Assembly (NCBI RefSeq): GCF_009363615.1
Contig: NZ_CP045384.1
Location: 2,044,501 to 2,108,500, forward strand
DNA: 64,000 nt
Direction: 5' to 3'
DNA from: Ruegeria sp. THAF33
GTDB taxonomy: Bacteria; Pseudomonadota; Alphaproteobacteria; Rhodobacterales; Rhodobacteraceae
A program made the position numbers and the translations under genes. The notes under the pieces were generated by a model, which was not told where the DNA came from, did not search any database, and saw only the letters and a program-made list of their open reading frames with translations. Below are positions 42,862 through 51,464 of this stretch, in pieces (the first letter of the stretch is position 1; each line of letters begins with the position of its first letter).

Positions 42862-44484
42862 TCAGCCCTCAATCTCCCGTGCCAAGCCTTCGAACAACAA
42901 TGCAACAGCTTCTGCACCCGGGTCGTTATGTCCGATCAGGTTTTCTTCGGGAACATAGGCTGCACGGCCTGCTTTGGCACGGTGAATATTTGCGGTTTTG
43001 TCAGCACCTTCGCGCGCGGCTTTCGCGGCTTGCACCAGCCCTGAAGGCAGCGCCTCAAGCGCAGGTGCCAGAGCATCAATCATTGTCCTGTCGCCAACTT
43101 TGGCCCCACCTACCTGGCTGACCCGGTTCAGGCCTTCGACCAAAGACTTTGATATGGAAGCGCCACTGGCACAGGCATCTCCGGCGGCATTGAAAAAGAT
43201 CGCCAGGATCACACCGGAAGATCCCCCCATGGTCTGGCTCAGCTCATTGCCCAGCGCGGGAAACAATTGCGTCAGGTCCGCAAGAGGCATTCGATCCAGG
43301 CTTCCCTGTAAAGACCTGGCTGCTGTCGCCAAGGTACTGCCTGTATCTCCATCTCCGGATTTCGCGTCCAATTCGTTCAAGTCTTTCTCGGCTTGGATCA
43401 GCAGTTCGGCCAAGCGATTTATTGTTTCCTTGGTCGCCGGATTGTTCGACGGGATGGGGTCAATCGGGGTCAAACCATCAGGCAAAGGGGCAATTCGAAC
43501 CGGCTTTATCGTTTTGACCCCTGGCCATGCCACCAACTCGACCGGTTCTTCCAGCGCCAACAAGTCACTCGGATCAACCGGCAGAATCGAAACAGAGAAT
43601 CCATGCATGTCCAGCGAAGTCATCAGCGGTGCCGGACCGATAATATGTCCCGCGATACCGGTTTCGGACAAGGCGTGCGTCAAAACAGACATCTCAAGCG
43701 GTGTTGTAGACCCCAAGTTGTTTACCAGCGCCACGCAGTCACCCGCCCCCACTCGCTGCTGCAACTTTTCCACGACGGTGGACATTGCGGTCACGGCATT
43801 TGCGAACTCCACCTGCTCAACACCTGGCTCGCCGTGAATACCCAACCCGAGCTCTGCTTTGCCGGGGGCAATCCTGTCTTCTTTCGGGGAACCCGGAACG
43901 GTGCAGGTGTCCAAACTCATCCCGATACTGACTACTTTCTCGACTACGTTCTTAGCGGCCTTGGTTACAGTTTCCAGATCTGCCCCACGTTCTGCCAATG
44001 CTCCGGCAATCTTGTGCACGAACAAGGTCCCTGCCACGCCACGCGGTTGCGGCAGGTCAGGAAGGGCGATGTCATCATCGACCACCACCATTTCCACCTT
44101 GCGCCCCAATGCGCGGGCGCGCTCGGCCGCCAGTCCAAAATTCAGCCGGTCGCCAGTATAATTCTTGACGATCAGCAAACACCCCGCCTCACCGGTCACG
44201 GCCAGAATGCCCGCCAGGACAGCTTCTACCGATGGGGAAGCGAAAACCTCTCCGCATACGGCCGCAGTTAACATTCCGGCGCCCACAAACCCGGCATGGG
44301 CAGGTTCGTGGCCGGAACCTCCGCCCGAAACCAGGGCGACTTTCGATTTGTCCCAGTCCGATCTGTAGACAACCTTGATATGAGGGTACCCATCCAATCT
44401 GGTCAGTGCCCCACCTGAAGATGCAAGAAGACCATCTATCGCCTCGGTCACGAGGGTTTCTTTTGTGTTGAGGAACTGGGCCAT
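42862..44484 (-). CDS. Dihydroxyacetone kinase-family protein (DhaK-DhaL fusion)
   Basis: A 540-residue ATP-dependent kinase. The DhaK domain (about 1-330) has VSGGGSGHEPAHAGFVGAGM, and His217 in GIHGEPG is the residue that holds the ketone substrate covalently. The DhaL domain (about 355-538) has DAKSGDGDTGST, whose Asp residues bind Mg-ATP, and MGGSSG. Fused enzymes phosphorylate dihydroxyacetone, and in tetritol pathways erythrulose. The operon context (sugar ABC importer, isomerase, dehydrogenase) argues for a keto-sugar larger than dihydroxyacetone, but this is inference. It starts 11 bases after the second ATPase gene. Confidence 0.92.
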   Translation of the reverse strand: MAQFLNTKETLVTEAIDGLLASSGGALTRLDGYPHIKVVYRSDWDKSKVALVSGGGSGHEPAHAGFVGAGMLTAAVCGEVFASPSVEAVLAGILAVTGEAGCLLIVKNYTGDRLNFGLAAERARALGRKVEMVVVDDDIALPDLPQPRGVAGTLFVHKIAGALAERGADLETVTKAAKNVVEKVVSIGMSLDTCTVPGSPKEDRIAPGKAELGLGIHGEPGVEQVEFANAVTAMSTVVEKLQQRVGAGDCVALVNNLGSTTPLEMSVLTHALSETGIAGHIIGPAPLMTSLDMHGFSVSILPVDPSDLLALEEPVELVAWPGVKTIKPVRIAPLPDGLTPIDPIPSNNPATKETINRLAELLIQAEKDLNELDAKSGDGDTGSTLATAARSLQGSLDRMPLADLTQLFPALGNELSQTMGGSSGVILAIFFNAAGDACASGASISKSLVEGLNRVSQVGGAKVGDRTMIDALAPALEALPSGLVQAAKAAREGADKTANIHRAKAGRAAYVPEENLIGHNDPGAEAVALLFEGLAREIEG

Positions 44485-44495
44485 GCTTTTGCTCC

Positions 44496-45488
44496 TTAAT
44501 TCACGCGCGCGCCGGACGCGTCAAAATACAACGGGTTTCGTGGGCTAATTTTGATAGTCTTACCTGCGGGGTAATCTTGATGGACATCGATCAGCGTCAC
44601 GACCGGATGGCCATTCAAGTCCAGATGAAGTCGGGTTTGGTCACCCAGGTGTTCGGCACGTATCACGCGCGCGTCACTGCCTTCGCCTTCAATGATGTTT
44701 TCCGGGCGAAGACCAATCTGCGGGCCCTTGTGATCTCCTCCGAACAACTCCGACGGAAGGATATTTATCCGCGGCAGACCCAATCGACTGGCAACATAAA
44801 CACTGCACGGGTTTTCATAGATGTCCCTTGGCGTACCGTACTGAACCAGCCTGCCCTCTTCCAGAACTCCGATATGCGTTGCCATTGTCATGGCCTCAAC
44901 CTGATCATGAGTCACATACAAAAGCGTAGACCCAAGGTCGGCCTGAATTCTCTTGAGCTCGACGCGCAGATCCGCTCTCAGCTTGGCATCCAGTGAACTA
45001 AGCGGCTCGTCCATCAAGAAAATTTGGGGATCCCGCACCAATGCGCGGCCAATCGAAACACGCTGCATCTCTCCGCCGGACAATTCCGTGGCCTTGTTGT
45101 CCAGCTTGTTCGGGATTTGCAGGATTTCCGCGACTTCGTTCACCTTTTTCTTGATCTGATCCTCAGGGGTTTTCAGGATCGGCGAACGCAGTGGAAACGA
45201 CAGATTCTCGCGTACCGTCATATGCGGGTACAGCGAATATTGCTGAAAAACCATCGCCACATCGCGTTGGGCAGGCGTTTCCAGGCCAACATCTCGGCCG
45301 GCGATGCGTACCGATCCCGAATCCATCTTCTCGAGTCCGGAAATCAATCGAAGCGTTGTCGTTTTTCCCGCACCTGTCGGACCTAAAAGCACGACGAAGG
45401 CACCATCGGGAATTGTCATCGAGATACCGTCGACGGCTTGAACAGTTCCGAATGACTTCGAGATGTTCTGCAAAATGACTTCAGCCAT
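44496..45488 (-). CDS. Carbohydrate ABC transporter ATPase (second)
   Basis: A 330-residue MalK/UgpC-type ATPase. Walker A is GPTGAGKTTT, Q-loop MVFQQYSLYPHM, signature LSGGEMQRVSIGRAL, Walker B IFLMDEPLSSLD, H-loop YVTHDQVEAM. The C-terminal part (about 235-330) is an OB-type TOBE domain. It overlaps the first ATPase by eight bases. Two separate ATPases in one importer suggest a heterodimeric motor, as in the glycerol importer GlpSTPQV. Confidence 0.9.
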   Translation of the reverse strand: MAEVILQNISKSFGTVQAVDGISMTIPDGAFVVLLGPTGAGKTTTLRLISGLEKMDSGSVRIAGRDVGLETPAQRDVAMVFQQYSLYPHMTVRENLSFPLRSPILKTPEDQIKKKVNEVAEILQIPNKLDNKATELSGGEMQRVSIGRALVRDPQIFLMDEPLSSLDAKLRADLRVELKRIQADLGSTLLYVTHDQVEAMTMATHIGVLEEGRLVQYGTPRDIYENPCSVYVASRLGLPRINILPSELFGGDHKGPQIGLRPENIIEGEGSDARVIRAEHLGDQTRLHLDLNGHPVVTLIDVHQDYPAGKTIKISPRNPLYFDASGARVN

Positions 45489-46578
45489 TGCTCAGCACCT
45501 CTTCGTTCAGGGCGGACTTCAGCGCCCGGCCCGTGGAGCGCTCAAAAAGAGTCACCGTTGTCGAACGGAAATCCAATCCCACGGTTTCACCCGGCGCAAC
45601 CTTTTCACCTGCGCCGATGCGGGCCTTCAACTCACCGTTCGGGCTTTGCAATGTCACGATCTGGGTTGTCCCCAGGTATTCAGCTGCCAGAACTTTGGCC
45701 CGATAGTCACTGTCGTCGGACAAAAATACATGTTCCGGCCGGACACCGAAGACCAGTTCCCCTTCCGCCCCCTCCATCAGCTTCGGGACCGCTTCGTCAT
45801 GGCCGTTCAGCCTGACCCTTTCAGAGCCGGGTGCCACTTTTCCCTGAAACGGCAAGAAGTTCATTGACGGAGATCCTATGAAATCCGCCACAAACATGGT
45901 CGCAGGTTTGTCGTAGATTTCTTGCGGCGTTCCGAATTGTTCGATCACTGCGTTATTCATGACAACAATCTTGTCGCCCATCTGCATGGCCTCTAGCTGA
46001 TCGTGTGTGACGTAAACCGTTGTCGCTCCCATTCGATCGTGAAGCGCGCGCAACTCTTCGGCCATATGCTCGCGAAATTCGGCGTCCAAAGCGCCAAGAG
46101 GTTCGTCCATCATGAACGCCTTGGGCTCGCGAACGATCGCCCGCCCAAGTGCAACGCGCTGCCTGTCGCCACCCGAAAGCCCCCCCACCGGGCTTTCCAG
46201 AATGTCAGTTATCCCCAAAATCCCGGCGACTTCCTCGACTTTGGCTTTGACGGCTGCACGTGACATGCCTTGTGAAATCAGTGGATAGCTGATGTTCTTG
46301 CGAACATTCATGTGCGGATACAGCGCGAACATCTGGAAAACGAACGCTATGTCACGTTCTGAAGGCGGCTTTTGGCTGATTTCCTCACCATCCAGATAGA
46401 TTTCGCCGGAAGTCGGAAGTTCCAGCCCCGCAATCATCCTGAGCGTTGTCGTCTTTCCACATCCCGACGGCCCAAGCAGCATGAAAAACTCACCATCCTC
46501 AATTGTAAAAGAGCTCTCGCGCACAGCAGTGAAATCGCCGAACATCTTCTTTACGTTTTTGACTATGATCTGGGCCAT
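45481..46578 (-). CDS. Carbohydrate ABC transporter ATPase (first)
   Basis: A 365-residue MalK/UgpC-type ATPase. Walker A is GPSGCGKTTT, Q-loop FVFQMFALYPHM, signature LSGGDRQRVALGRAI, Walker B AFMMDEPLGALD, H-loop YVTHDQLEAM. The signature is LSGGDRQR where the usual form is LSGGQxQR. TOBE sequence closes the chain (VFGVRPEHVFL). The start is ATG 46578 with CCGGAG upstream; an open frame of 49 codons before it belongs to the small membrane gene in another frame. It is two bases after that gene. Confidence 0.9.
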   Translation of the reverse strand: MAQIIVKNVKKMFGDFTAVRESSFTIEDGEFFMLLGPSGCGKTTTLRMIAGLELPTSGEIYLDGEEISQKPPSERDIAFVFQMFALYPHMNVRKNISYPLISQGMSRAAVKAKVEEVAGILGITDILESPVGGLSGGDRQRVALGRAIVREPKAFMMDEPLGALDAEFREHMAEELRALHDRMGATTVYVTHDQLEAMQMGDKIVVMNNAVIEQFGTPQEIYDKPATMFVADFIGSPSMNFLPFQGKVAPGSERVRLNGHDEAVPKLMEGAEGELVFGVRPEHVFLSDDSDYRAKVLAAEYLGTTQIVTLQSPNGELKARIGAGEKVAPGETVGLDFRSTTVTLFERSTGRALKSALNEEVLSNG

Positions 46579-46580
46579 TT

Positions 46581-46769
46581 CTACTCCGGAAAATGGCTGA
46601 CGATGATGAACATGACGGTTCCGATCAGCGTGACGATGAAGGAATAGGTGAACGCCCAAAGGACAAAGGGCTGCATCAGCATGAAGACACCTAGTGCGAT
46701 CAGGATGGTGGCGACCATCTCCCACGGGCCGCGGCGGAGCCGCATCAATCCGGTAAGAAACTCGCTCAT
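46581..46769 (-). CDS. 62-residue two-helix membrane protein of the ABC operon
   Basis: A small protein with a basic N-terminus (LMRLRRGPWE) and two hydrophobic helices, about residues 17-36 (VATILIALGVFMLMQPFVLW) and 38-57. No motif is known. It sits between the second permease and the first ATPase, overlapping the permease by four bases. In glycerol-type ABC operons a small membrane protein stands at the same place, so it is probably a real subunit or assembly factor. TCGGAG stands before ATG 46769. Confidence 0.78.
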   Translation of the reverse strand: MSEFLTGLMRLRRGPWEMVATILIALGVFMLMQPFVLWAFTYSFIVTLIGTVMFIIVSHFPE

Positions 46770-47704
46770 TTGCGTACGGCTCCGAATGTGATCCCGCGCA
46801 GCAGGTGTTTGCGCATCAGGATGGTGAAAATCATGACGGGGATCAGGAAGATCGTCGCACCGGCCGCAACCGCAGGCCAATCCAGACCGCCAATACCGAT
46901 GATGGTGGGGATGAACGGGGGCGCTGTCTGCGCGTTGGCCGAAGTCAGCAGCACGGCGAAAGCATATTCATTCCATGCGAAGATCAGGCAGAAGATCGCA
47001 GTTGACGCAATGCCTGTGGCGGCTTGCGGCAGCACCACTTTGTAGAAGGCCTGAAACCTCGTGTAGCCATCTATGAGGGCGGCTTCCTCGTACTCTCTTG
47101 GAATTTCGTCGATGAAACCCTTCAGCAACCAAACCGCCAGGGAGATATTCACGCCCGTATACAGGAGGATCATTCCCAGATGCGTGTCGCTCAACCCAAG
47201 GTTTCTGAACATCAGGAAGATCGGGATGGCGACAGCGACCGGAGGCATCATCCTTGTACTAAGAATGAAGAACAGAAGGTCGTCTTTGAGCGGTACCTTG
47301 AACCTGCTGAACGCATAGGCGGCCAGCGTGCCGAGGAAGATACTCAAGAACGTGGAGCCAAATCCGATGATGACCGAATTCATGAAACGCTCGCCGAACT
47401 TGGAGGGCCCAACGATCACCATGTCATATTGGCGGACGATCTCATCGGCCCAGTTCTGCGGCGGGTTGGCTTCCAGAAACTCCTGCGTCTGCCTGGTGCG
47501 CGTGGTGAAAAGATTGACGTAACCTTCGAGCGTTGGGTCAAAGACCACTTTGGGCGGGTAGCTGATCGCGTCGGCGGGGGATTTGAACCCGGTCAGCAAA
47601 ATCCACACCAGCGGGATCATCGTGATCAGCGCATAAGTGATGACCAGGATTCCTGCGATCCATTTGGACCGGTTCGAAGGTTCAGTGACGGAAAAGCTAC
47701 TCAT
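46766..47704 (-). CDS. Carbohydrate ABC transporter permease (MalG-type)
   Basis: A 312-residue inner-membrane permease with six predicted helices. The first is near residues 17-38 (IAGILVITYALITMIPLVWI), and a long periplasmic loop follows (about 40-105). The EAA loop is EEAALIDGYTRFQAFYKVVL. The start is ATG 47704, with AAGGTG upstream; the frame is open 34 codons further but this would overlap the first permease too far. It overlaps the first permease stop by four bases. Confidence 0.92.
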   Translation of the reverse strand: MSSFSVTEPSNRSKWIAGILVITYALITMIPLVWILLTGFKSPADAISYPPKVVFDPTLEGYVNLFTTRTRQTQEFLEANPPQNWADEIVRQYDMVIVGPSKFGERFMNSVIIGFGSTFLSIFLGTLAAYAFSRFKVPLKDDLLFFILSTRMMPPVAVAIPIFLMFRNLGLSDTHLGMILLYTGVNISLAVWLLKGFIDEIPREYEEAALIDGYTRFQAFYKVVLPQAATGIASTAIFCLIFAWNEYAFAVLLTSANAQTAPPFIPTIIGIGGLDWPAVAAGATIFLIPVMIFTILMRKHLLRGITFGAVRK

Positions 47705-48648
47705 CTCTGTTTCACCTTGTTCAGGGCTTTGACGTAGATCGACGCAAGGCCGAACACGGTGACGAAAAGGATGATCGCATAGGCTGACGCGTAGCCCGTA
47801 CGCCACTTTTCAAAAGCCTCCCGCTTGAGATTGATCGAAGTGAGTTCCGTAACGGACCCCGGCCCACCGCCAGTCAATTGCACCACCAGATCAAACATTT
47901 TGAAGTTCTCGATCCCTCGAAACAGCACCGCCAGCATCAGGAAAGGCAGCACCATCGGGATCGTAATCGTAAAGAACTGCCGCAGCTTGCTGGCCCTGTC
48001 GATCTCGGCCGCCTCGTAGATGTAATCGGGAATACTGCGCAGCCCGGCCAAGCAGATCAGCATCACAAACGGCGTCCACATCCATGTGTCGACGATGACG
48101 ATGGCCCAGGGCGCCAACGTCACCGAACCCAGCATCTCAAAACTTGACGGGTCTTTGCCGGTGAACCACGAAACGATATAGTTGAACAGTCCGATCTGAG
48201 GCTGATAGAGAAACTTCCAAAAGTTCCCGACGACAGCAGGGGACAGCATCATTGGCAAGACAATAATCGTGGTCCACAGGTCGTTTCCCTTAAACTTCTT
48301 GTTGATTAGCCACGCCAAGGTGAACCCGATCAGAACCTGAAAAAAGATCGTCCAGAACAGAAAATGCGCCGTCGCCTGCATATTCAACCAGGTGTCGGAA
48401 TCCGTCAGGATACGCTCGTAATTCCTTAACCCGACATCCTTGACCTCGCGCCCTATCCGATTGGCTTTGTAGTTGGTAAAGCTAAGCTGGATTGTCCAAA
48501 TCAACGGAAAAATGTTGATTGCAAGCAGCAGGAAGATCGTCGGGGAAATGAATATCCAAGCAATTGCTCGATCGGATAACCCTCTGATTTTGCGCGCAAC
48601 TCGCGTGGGCGTTGCCTGCGCAACGCGATCTATGGTCCGGTCAGACAT
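47701..48648 (-). CDS. Carbohydrate ABC transporter permease (MalF-type)
   Basis: A 315-residue permease with six predicted helices, starting near 30 (AIAWIFISPTIFLLLAINIF). The EAA loop is YEAAEIDRASKLRQFFTITI, toward the C-terminus. The N-terminus is basic and has no signal peptide. The start is placed at ATG 48648 (MSDRTIDR), though an in-frame GTG 33 bases upstream is also possible, and the ribosome site at 48648 is modest. It is the first permease after the binding-protein gene, from which it is separated by a hairpin. Confidence 0.9.
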   Translation of the reverse strand: MSDRTIDRVAQATPTRVARKIRGLSDRAIAWIFISPTIFLLLAINIFPLIWTIQLSFTNYKANRIGREVKDVGLRNYERILTDSDTWLNMQATAHFLFWTIFFQVLIGFTLAWLINKKFKGNDLWTTIIVLPMMLSPAVVGNFWKFLYQPQIGLFNYIVSWFTGKDPSSFEMLGSVTLAPWAIVIVDTWMWTPFVMLICLAGLRSIPDYIYEAAEIDRASKLRQFFTITIPMVLPFLMLAVLFRGIENFKMFDLVVQLTGGGPGSVTELTSINLKREAFEKWRTGYASAYAIILFVTVFGLASIYVKALNKVKQR

Positions 48649-48691
48649 TTCTTTGCCAGTTCTTGTCGGTTTGGGACACACGGGTCATGGT

Positions 48692-48713
48692 GGAGCGGGC
48701 TTGAACCCGCTCC
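48692..48713 (-). terminator. Hairpin between binding-protein gene and first permease
   Basis: GGAGCGGG (48692-48699) pairs with CCCGCTCC (48706-48713), an eight-pair perfect stem over six bases, 15 bases after the binding-protein stop. There is no T-run beside it, so it may protect the 3' end of the binding-protein mRNA more than it stops transcription. Confidence 0.7.
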
Positions 48714-48728
48714 TGCCCTGCTTCCGGA

Positions 48729-50048
48729 TTAAAGCTTGCCTTCGTCTTCGAAGACTTCGGTCCAATCCTCGATCAAAAGATCAAGCGCTTCCTGGGCGGT
48801 GCCTTGATCGGCGACAACGTAGTCATGGATACGTTTCTGCATGGCCAACAACAATTCCGCATAAGCAGGCTCCTGCCAGAAGTCCTGCACACCTGCCATG
48901 GCTTCCAGAAAGTCACCGGCAAAGGGTTGGCTGTCCACGAAGCCGGGGTCTTCCAGCACGGAATTATGTGCTGAATAACCGCCCAGCTCCCACCATTTGG
49001 CCTGAACTTCGGGTTGCGCGAACCACTTGATGTACTCAAGCGCGGCATCCTGTTTGTCAGAATAGCTGACGACTGAAATCCCTTGCCCGCCCAACGTTGA
49101 ACCTGCCTGATTTTGCGGCGGGTTCACGAAGAAGTCGATCTTGTCGCCACCGGTATTGGGATCTGCATAGAGGCCCGGGAAGAAAGCAAACCAATTCATG
49201 GCCATGGCGACCTGACCTGACTTAAAGGCGTCCAAGCTTTCACCCATGTAAGAGTTTGTGTACCCCGGAGGTGTCGCTGTTTTGTAGAACTCTTTGTAGA
49301 ATTCCAGCGCTTCGACGGCTTCGGGTGAATTCACGGCGCCTTCCATGTCATACGAGCCCGGCGTATTTTCATACTTGAACCCCCATGGGTAAAGCGCACT
49401 CGTCACACCCATTGTTATCCCTTCCGAACCGCGCTCGGTAAAGATCGCAGCGCCGTACACGGTTTTTCCATCGATCTCGCGACCTTGGAAAAATTGCGCA
49501 ATCTGCAACAGCTCTTTCTGGGATTCCGGTTCACGCAAATCTTGACCGGTAGCTTCTTTATAGGCGGCTTGGATATCGGGATCTTCGAACCAGTCCTTGC
49601 GATAGAACCAACCGTTCGCATCACCCATTGCAGGCAGCGCATAGTAATTTGGCGTGCCCTTTGGCCAAGTCGAATAAGCGTACACAGTTGCCGGCGCGAA
49701 ATCATCCATACTGATGCCTTCAGCATCAAAGAAGTCATTCAGCTTTACATAGTGACCGTTCTCGGCTCCGCCGCCAATCCATTGGCTGTCCCCGATCAGC
49801 AGGTCACAAAGCTTCCCTCCGGAATTCAGCTCATTCAGCATGCGGTCCGCAAAGTTCGGCCAGGGCACAAACTCGAAGTTCATTGTGTGGCCAGACTCGG
49901 CCTCGAATTCTTTGGATAGCTCAACCAGCGCGTTGGCCGGGTCCCATGCCGCCCAACACAGTGTCAGGTCTTCAGCATTTGCCTTGGTAGAAAGAGTAGT
50001 AGCGGCAAGGACTATTGCGCTGGCAGACGCCAGTTTTGAGTAAGTCAT
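48729..50048 (-). CDS. Carbohydrate ABC transporter substrate-binding protein
   Basis: A 439-residue periplasmic binding protein of the SBP_bac_1 type. The signal peptide (KLASASAIVLAATTLSTKANA) ends near residue 25. The mature chain opens LTLCWAAWDPANALVELSKE and has the GWFYRKDWFEDP segment typical of sugar-binding clusters. ATG 50048 has a very good GGGAGGA site. It is the first gene of the ten-gene operon, directly downstream of two CG-centred palindromes. The ligand is probably a sugar, polyol or glycoside; nothing fixes it. Confidence 0.92.
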   Translation of the reverse strand: MTYSKLASASAIVLAATTLSTKANAEDLTLCWAAWDPANALVELSKEFEAESGHTMNFEFVPWPNFADRMLNELNSGGKLCDLLIGDSQWIGGGAENGHYVKLNDFFDAEGISMDDFAPATVYAYSTWPKGTPNYYALPAMGDANGWFYRKDWFEDPDIQAAYKEATGQDLREPESQKELLQIAQFFQGREIDGKTVYGAAIFTERGSEGITMGVTSALYPWGFKYENTPGSYDMEGAVNSPEAVEALEFYKEFYKTATPPGYTNSYMGESLDAFKSGQVAMAMNWFAFFPGLYADPNTGGDKIDFFVNPPQNQAGSTLGGQGISVVSYSDKQDAALEYIKWFAQPEVQAKWWELGGYSAHNSVLEDPGFVDSQPFAGDFLEAMAGVQDFWQEPAYAELLLAMQKRIHDYVVADQGTAQEALDLLIEDWTEVFEDEGKL

Positions 50049-50448
50049 CCATTCCTCCCTTTTTAACGCCGTCAATCGAGGATGTGCGAATCGCGGCATA
50101 GTTCCAAGGCTATTTGAGGTACGCACCTCAAGTCTAGATAATTTTGAGGTTCGTACCTCAAAATGCCCCATTTAACTTAAATTTACGCTACTAATTCATT
50201 GTTTTTGAACAATTTACGCTGCACCATTTCCTTCCGCATACTTTCCAACAATCCACAGGAAAAACCGATAGTCTCAAAACAGTTCTTTGAAACTGACCTG
50301 CTGTCAGCTTTGGATAGCCAGTTCTCACAGGCCCTGCATTGCTGGATTTCCGGCTTTACGCCCCCCGCCCGAACGCGTGGAAATCGATGGCCCAGAAGAC
50401 GCAAGACGAGCCAAATTCGGCTATACACGACGGATCGGAAACCAACGC
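50049..50448. other. 400-base divergent region between the sugar operon and the MOSC gene
   Basis: The left part (50049-50170) holds the operon promoter and the two operators. The middle (about 50165-50240) is AT-rich. The right part (50240-50448) carries open frames in both directions that have no ribosome site and look non-coding, including a minus frame at 50183-50428. I see no gene in it. Confidence 0.5.
50114..50164. promoter_or_regulatory. Two CG-centred palindromes, probable LacI-family operators
   Basis: Site 1 is TTGAGGT-ACGC-ACCTCAA (50114-50131). Site 2 is a longer copy, ATTTTGAGGT-TCGT-ACCTCAAAAT (50141-50164). Both have a central CG, and their centres are 30 bases apart, about three turns, so dimers would sit on one face. 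They begin 66 bases upstream of the binding-protein start and would overlap a promoter there. The consensus TTGAGGTNCGNACCTCAA fits a LacI-family repressor such as the one encoded in the operon. Confidence 0.75.
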
Positions 50449-51231
50449 ATGAGCGAACTCACCATTGTCAGAATGAAGCGTTACCCTATCAAGGGTCTGA
50501 GTCCGGAGCCGCTGAACACAGTCAACCTGAGCGCGGGTGAGGGTGTACCTGGTGATCGCCTTTTCGGCTTTGCTCGCTACAATTCCGGCTTTGACCCGAC
50601 TGACCCAAAGCCACTTCCTAAAGACCGCTTTGTTGTTTTGCTGAAAGAAGCTGGGCTTGCGGATCTCAGGACACGTTTCGACGCAACAACTCAGCAGTTG
50701 GAAATTGATGTGGACGGCCGCACCCACTGCTTCCGCATGAGCGAGCCCCAAGGAAAAACGGATGCCGCCAGACTCCTCTACGATACGCTGGAACTACAGG
50801 ATCCTGAACCGCCTAGATTCGTGTCTTCGCACCCGCATCGTTTCACGGATGTTTCAGTCGTTTCACCGAAGATGATGAATGCGGTATCGGTACTCAACTT
50901 AAGCTCTGTTGATGCGTTAAGCAGAAAGTTGCGCACAGACATTCACCCGGCCAGATTTCGGGCGAATATCGAAATTGACGGATTGCCACCGTTTTCCGAG
51001 CTGAGCTCTGTCGGTTCCAGCTTTGTGTTCGGCGATGTCAGGCTGCGGATACTCTCGCGGACGAAACGATGCGCCGCTACCGAGGTGAATCCTGTGACGG
51101 CCCTTCGAGACTTGAACATTCCGTTCTTACTTCGAACCCATCTGGGCCATATGGATATGGGGGTTTACGTAGAAGTGCTGGATGGCGGCTCCCTCTTTGC
51201 TGGCCAAAAAGGAAAATGCCCGCAGGAATAA
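50449..51231 (+). CDS. MOSC-domain protein
   Basis: A 260-residue protein starting with a beta-barrel MOSC_N-like part (RMKRYPIKGLSPEPLN). The MOSC domain follows, with the conserved Cys in RTKRCAATEVNPVT (near residue 205) that holds the molybdenum or sulfur. MOSC proteins bind Mo cofactor and reduce N-hydroxylated compounds, or move sulfur. No iron-sulfur domain is attached, so an electron partner is needed. I set ATG 50449; the frame is open 54 codons further, without a good site. It is alone on the plus strand. Confidence 0.85.
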   Translation: MSELTIVRMKRYPIKGLSPEPLNTVNLSAGEGVPGDRLFGFARYNSGFDPTDPKPLPKDRFVVLLKEAGLADLRTRFDATTQQLEIDVDGRTHCFRMSEPQGKTDAARLLYDTLELQDPEPPRFVSSHPHRFTDVSVVSPKMMNAVSVLNLSSVDALSRKLRTDIHPARFRANIEIDGLPPFSELSSVGSSFVFGDVRLRILSRTKRCAATEVNPVTALRDLNIPFLLRTHLGHMDMGVYVEVLDGGSLFAGQKGKCPQE

Positions 51232-51464
51232 GTGGCCCAATTGATCTGACACTTACACGTCGCCGGAGTTCTTTTGGCATTCATCGGACGTGATCAGATC
51301 AACCTGTGCTCGGACTCACGCAATGCAACTCGCGAAAATTGCAGCATGAATCCAGATCGTCGAATGGAAATGATGCGAAACGGATACAAATGGCGGTGCT
51401 GTAAGACAAATTGGAACCAGTCTCTGCTAAGCCAGTACAGCTGCCCTTTTTGTCGCACCAAGTT
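51232..51464. other. Non-coding stretch before the IS6 remnant
   Basis: No gene is supported. A plus-strand frame at 51274-51522 with two CxxC-like pairs (WRCC and PFCRTKF) exists, but it lacks a ribosome site and runs into the transposase remnant on the other strand. This may be leftover sequence of an insertion. Confidence 0.35.

Noticed and set aside
48692..48713. A CRISPR-like or repeat-array reading of the hairpins at ABC gene junctions.
   Set aside because: The hairpins differ in sequence and each stands alone after a binding-protein gene, so they are intercistronic structures, not an array.
50183..50428. A short minus-strand frame upstream of the sugar operon.
   Set aside because: No start signal or recognisable family; adjacent to the operators.
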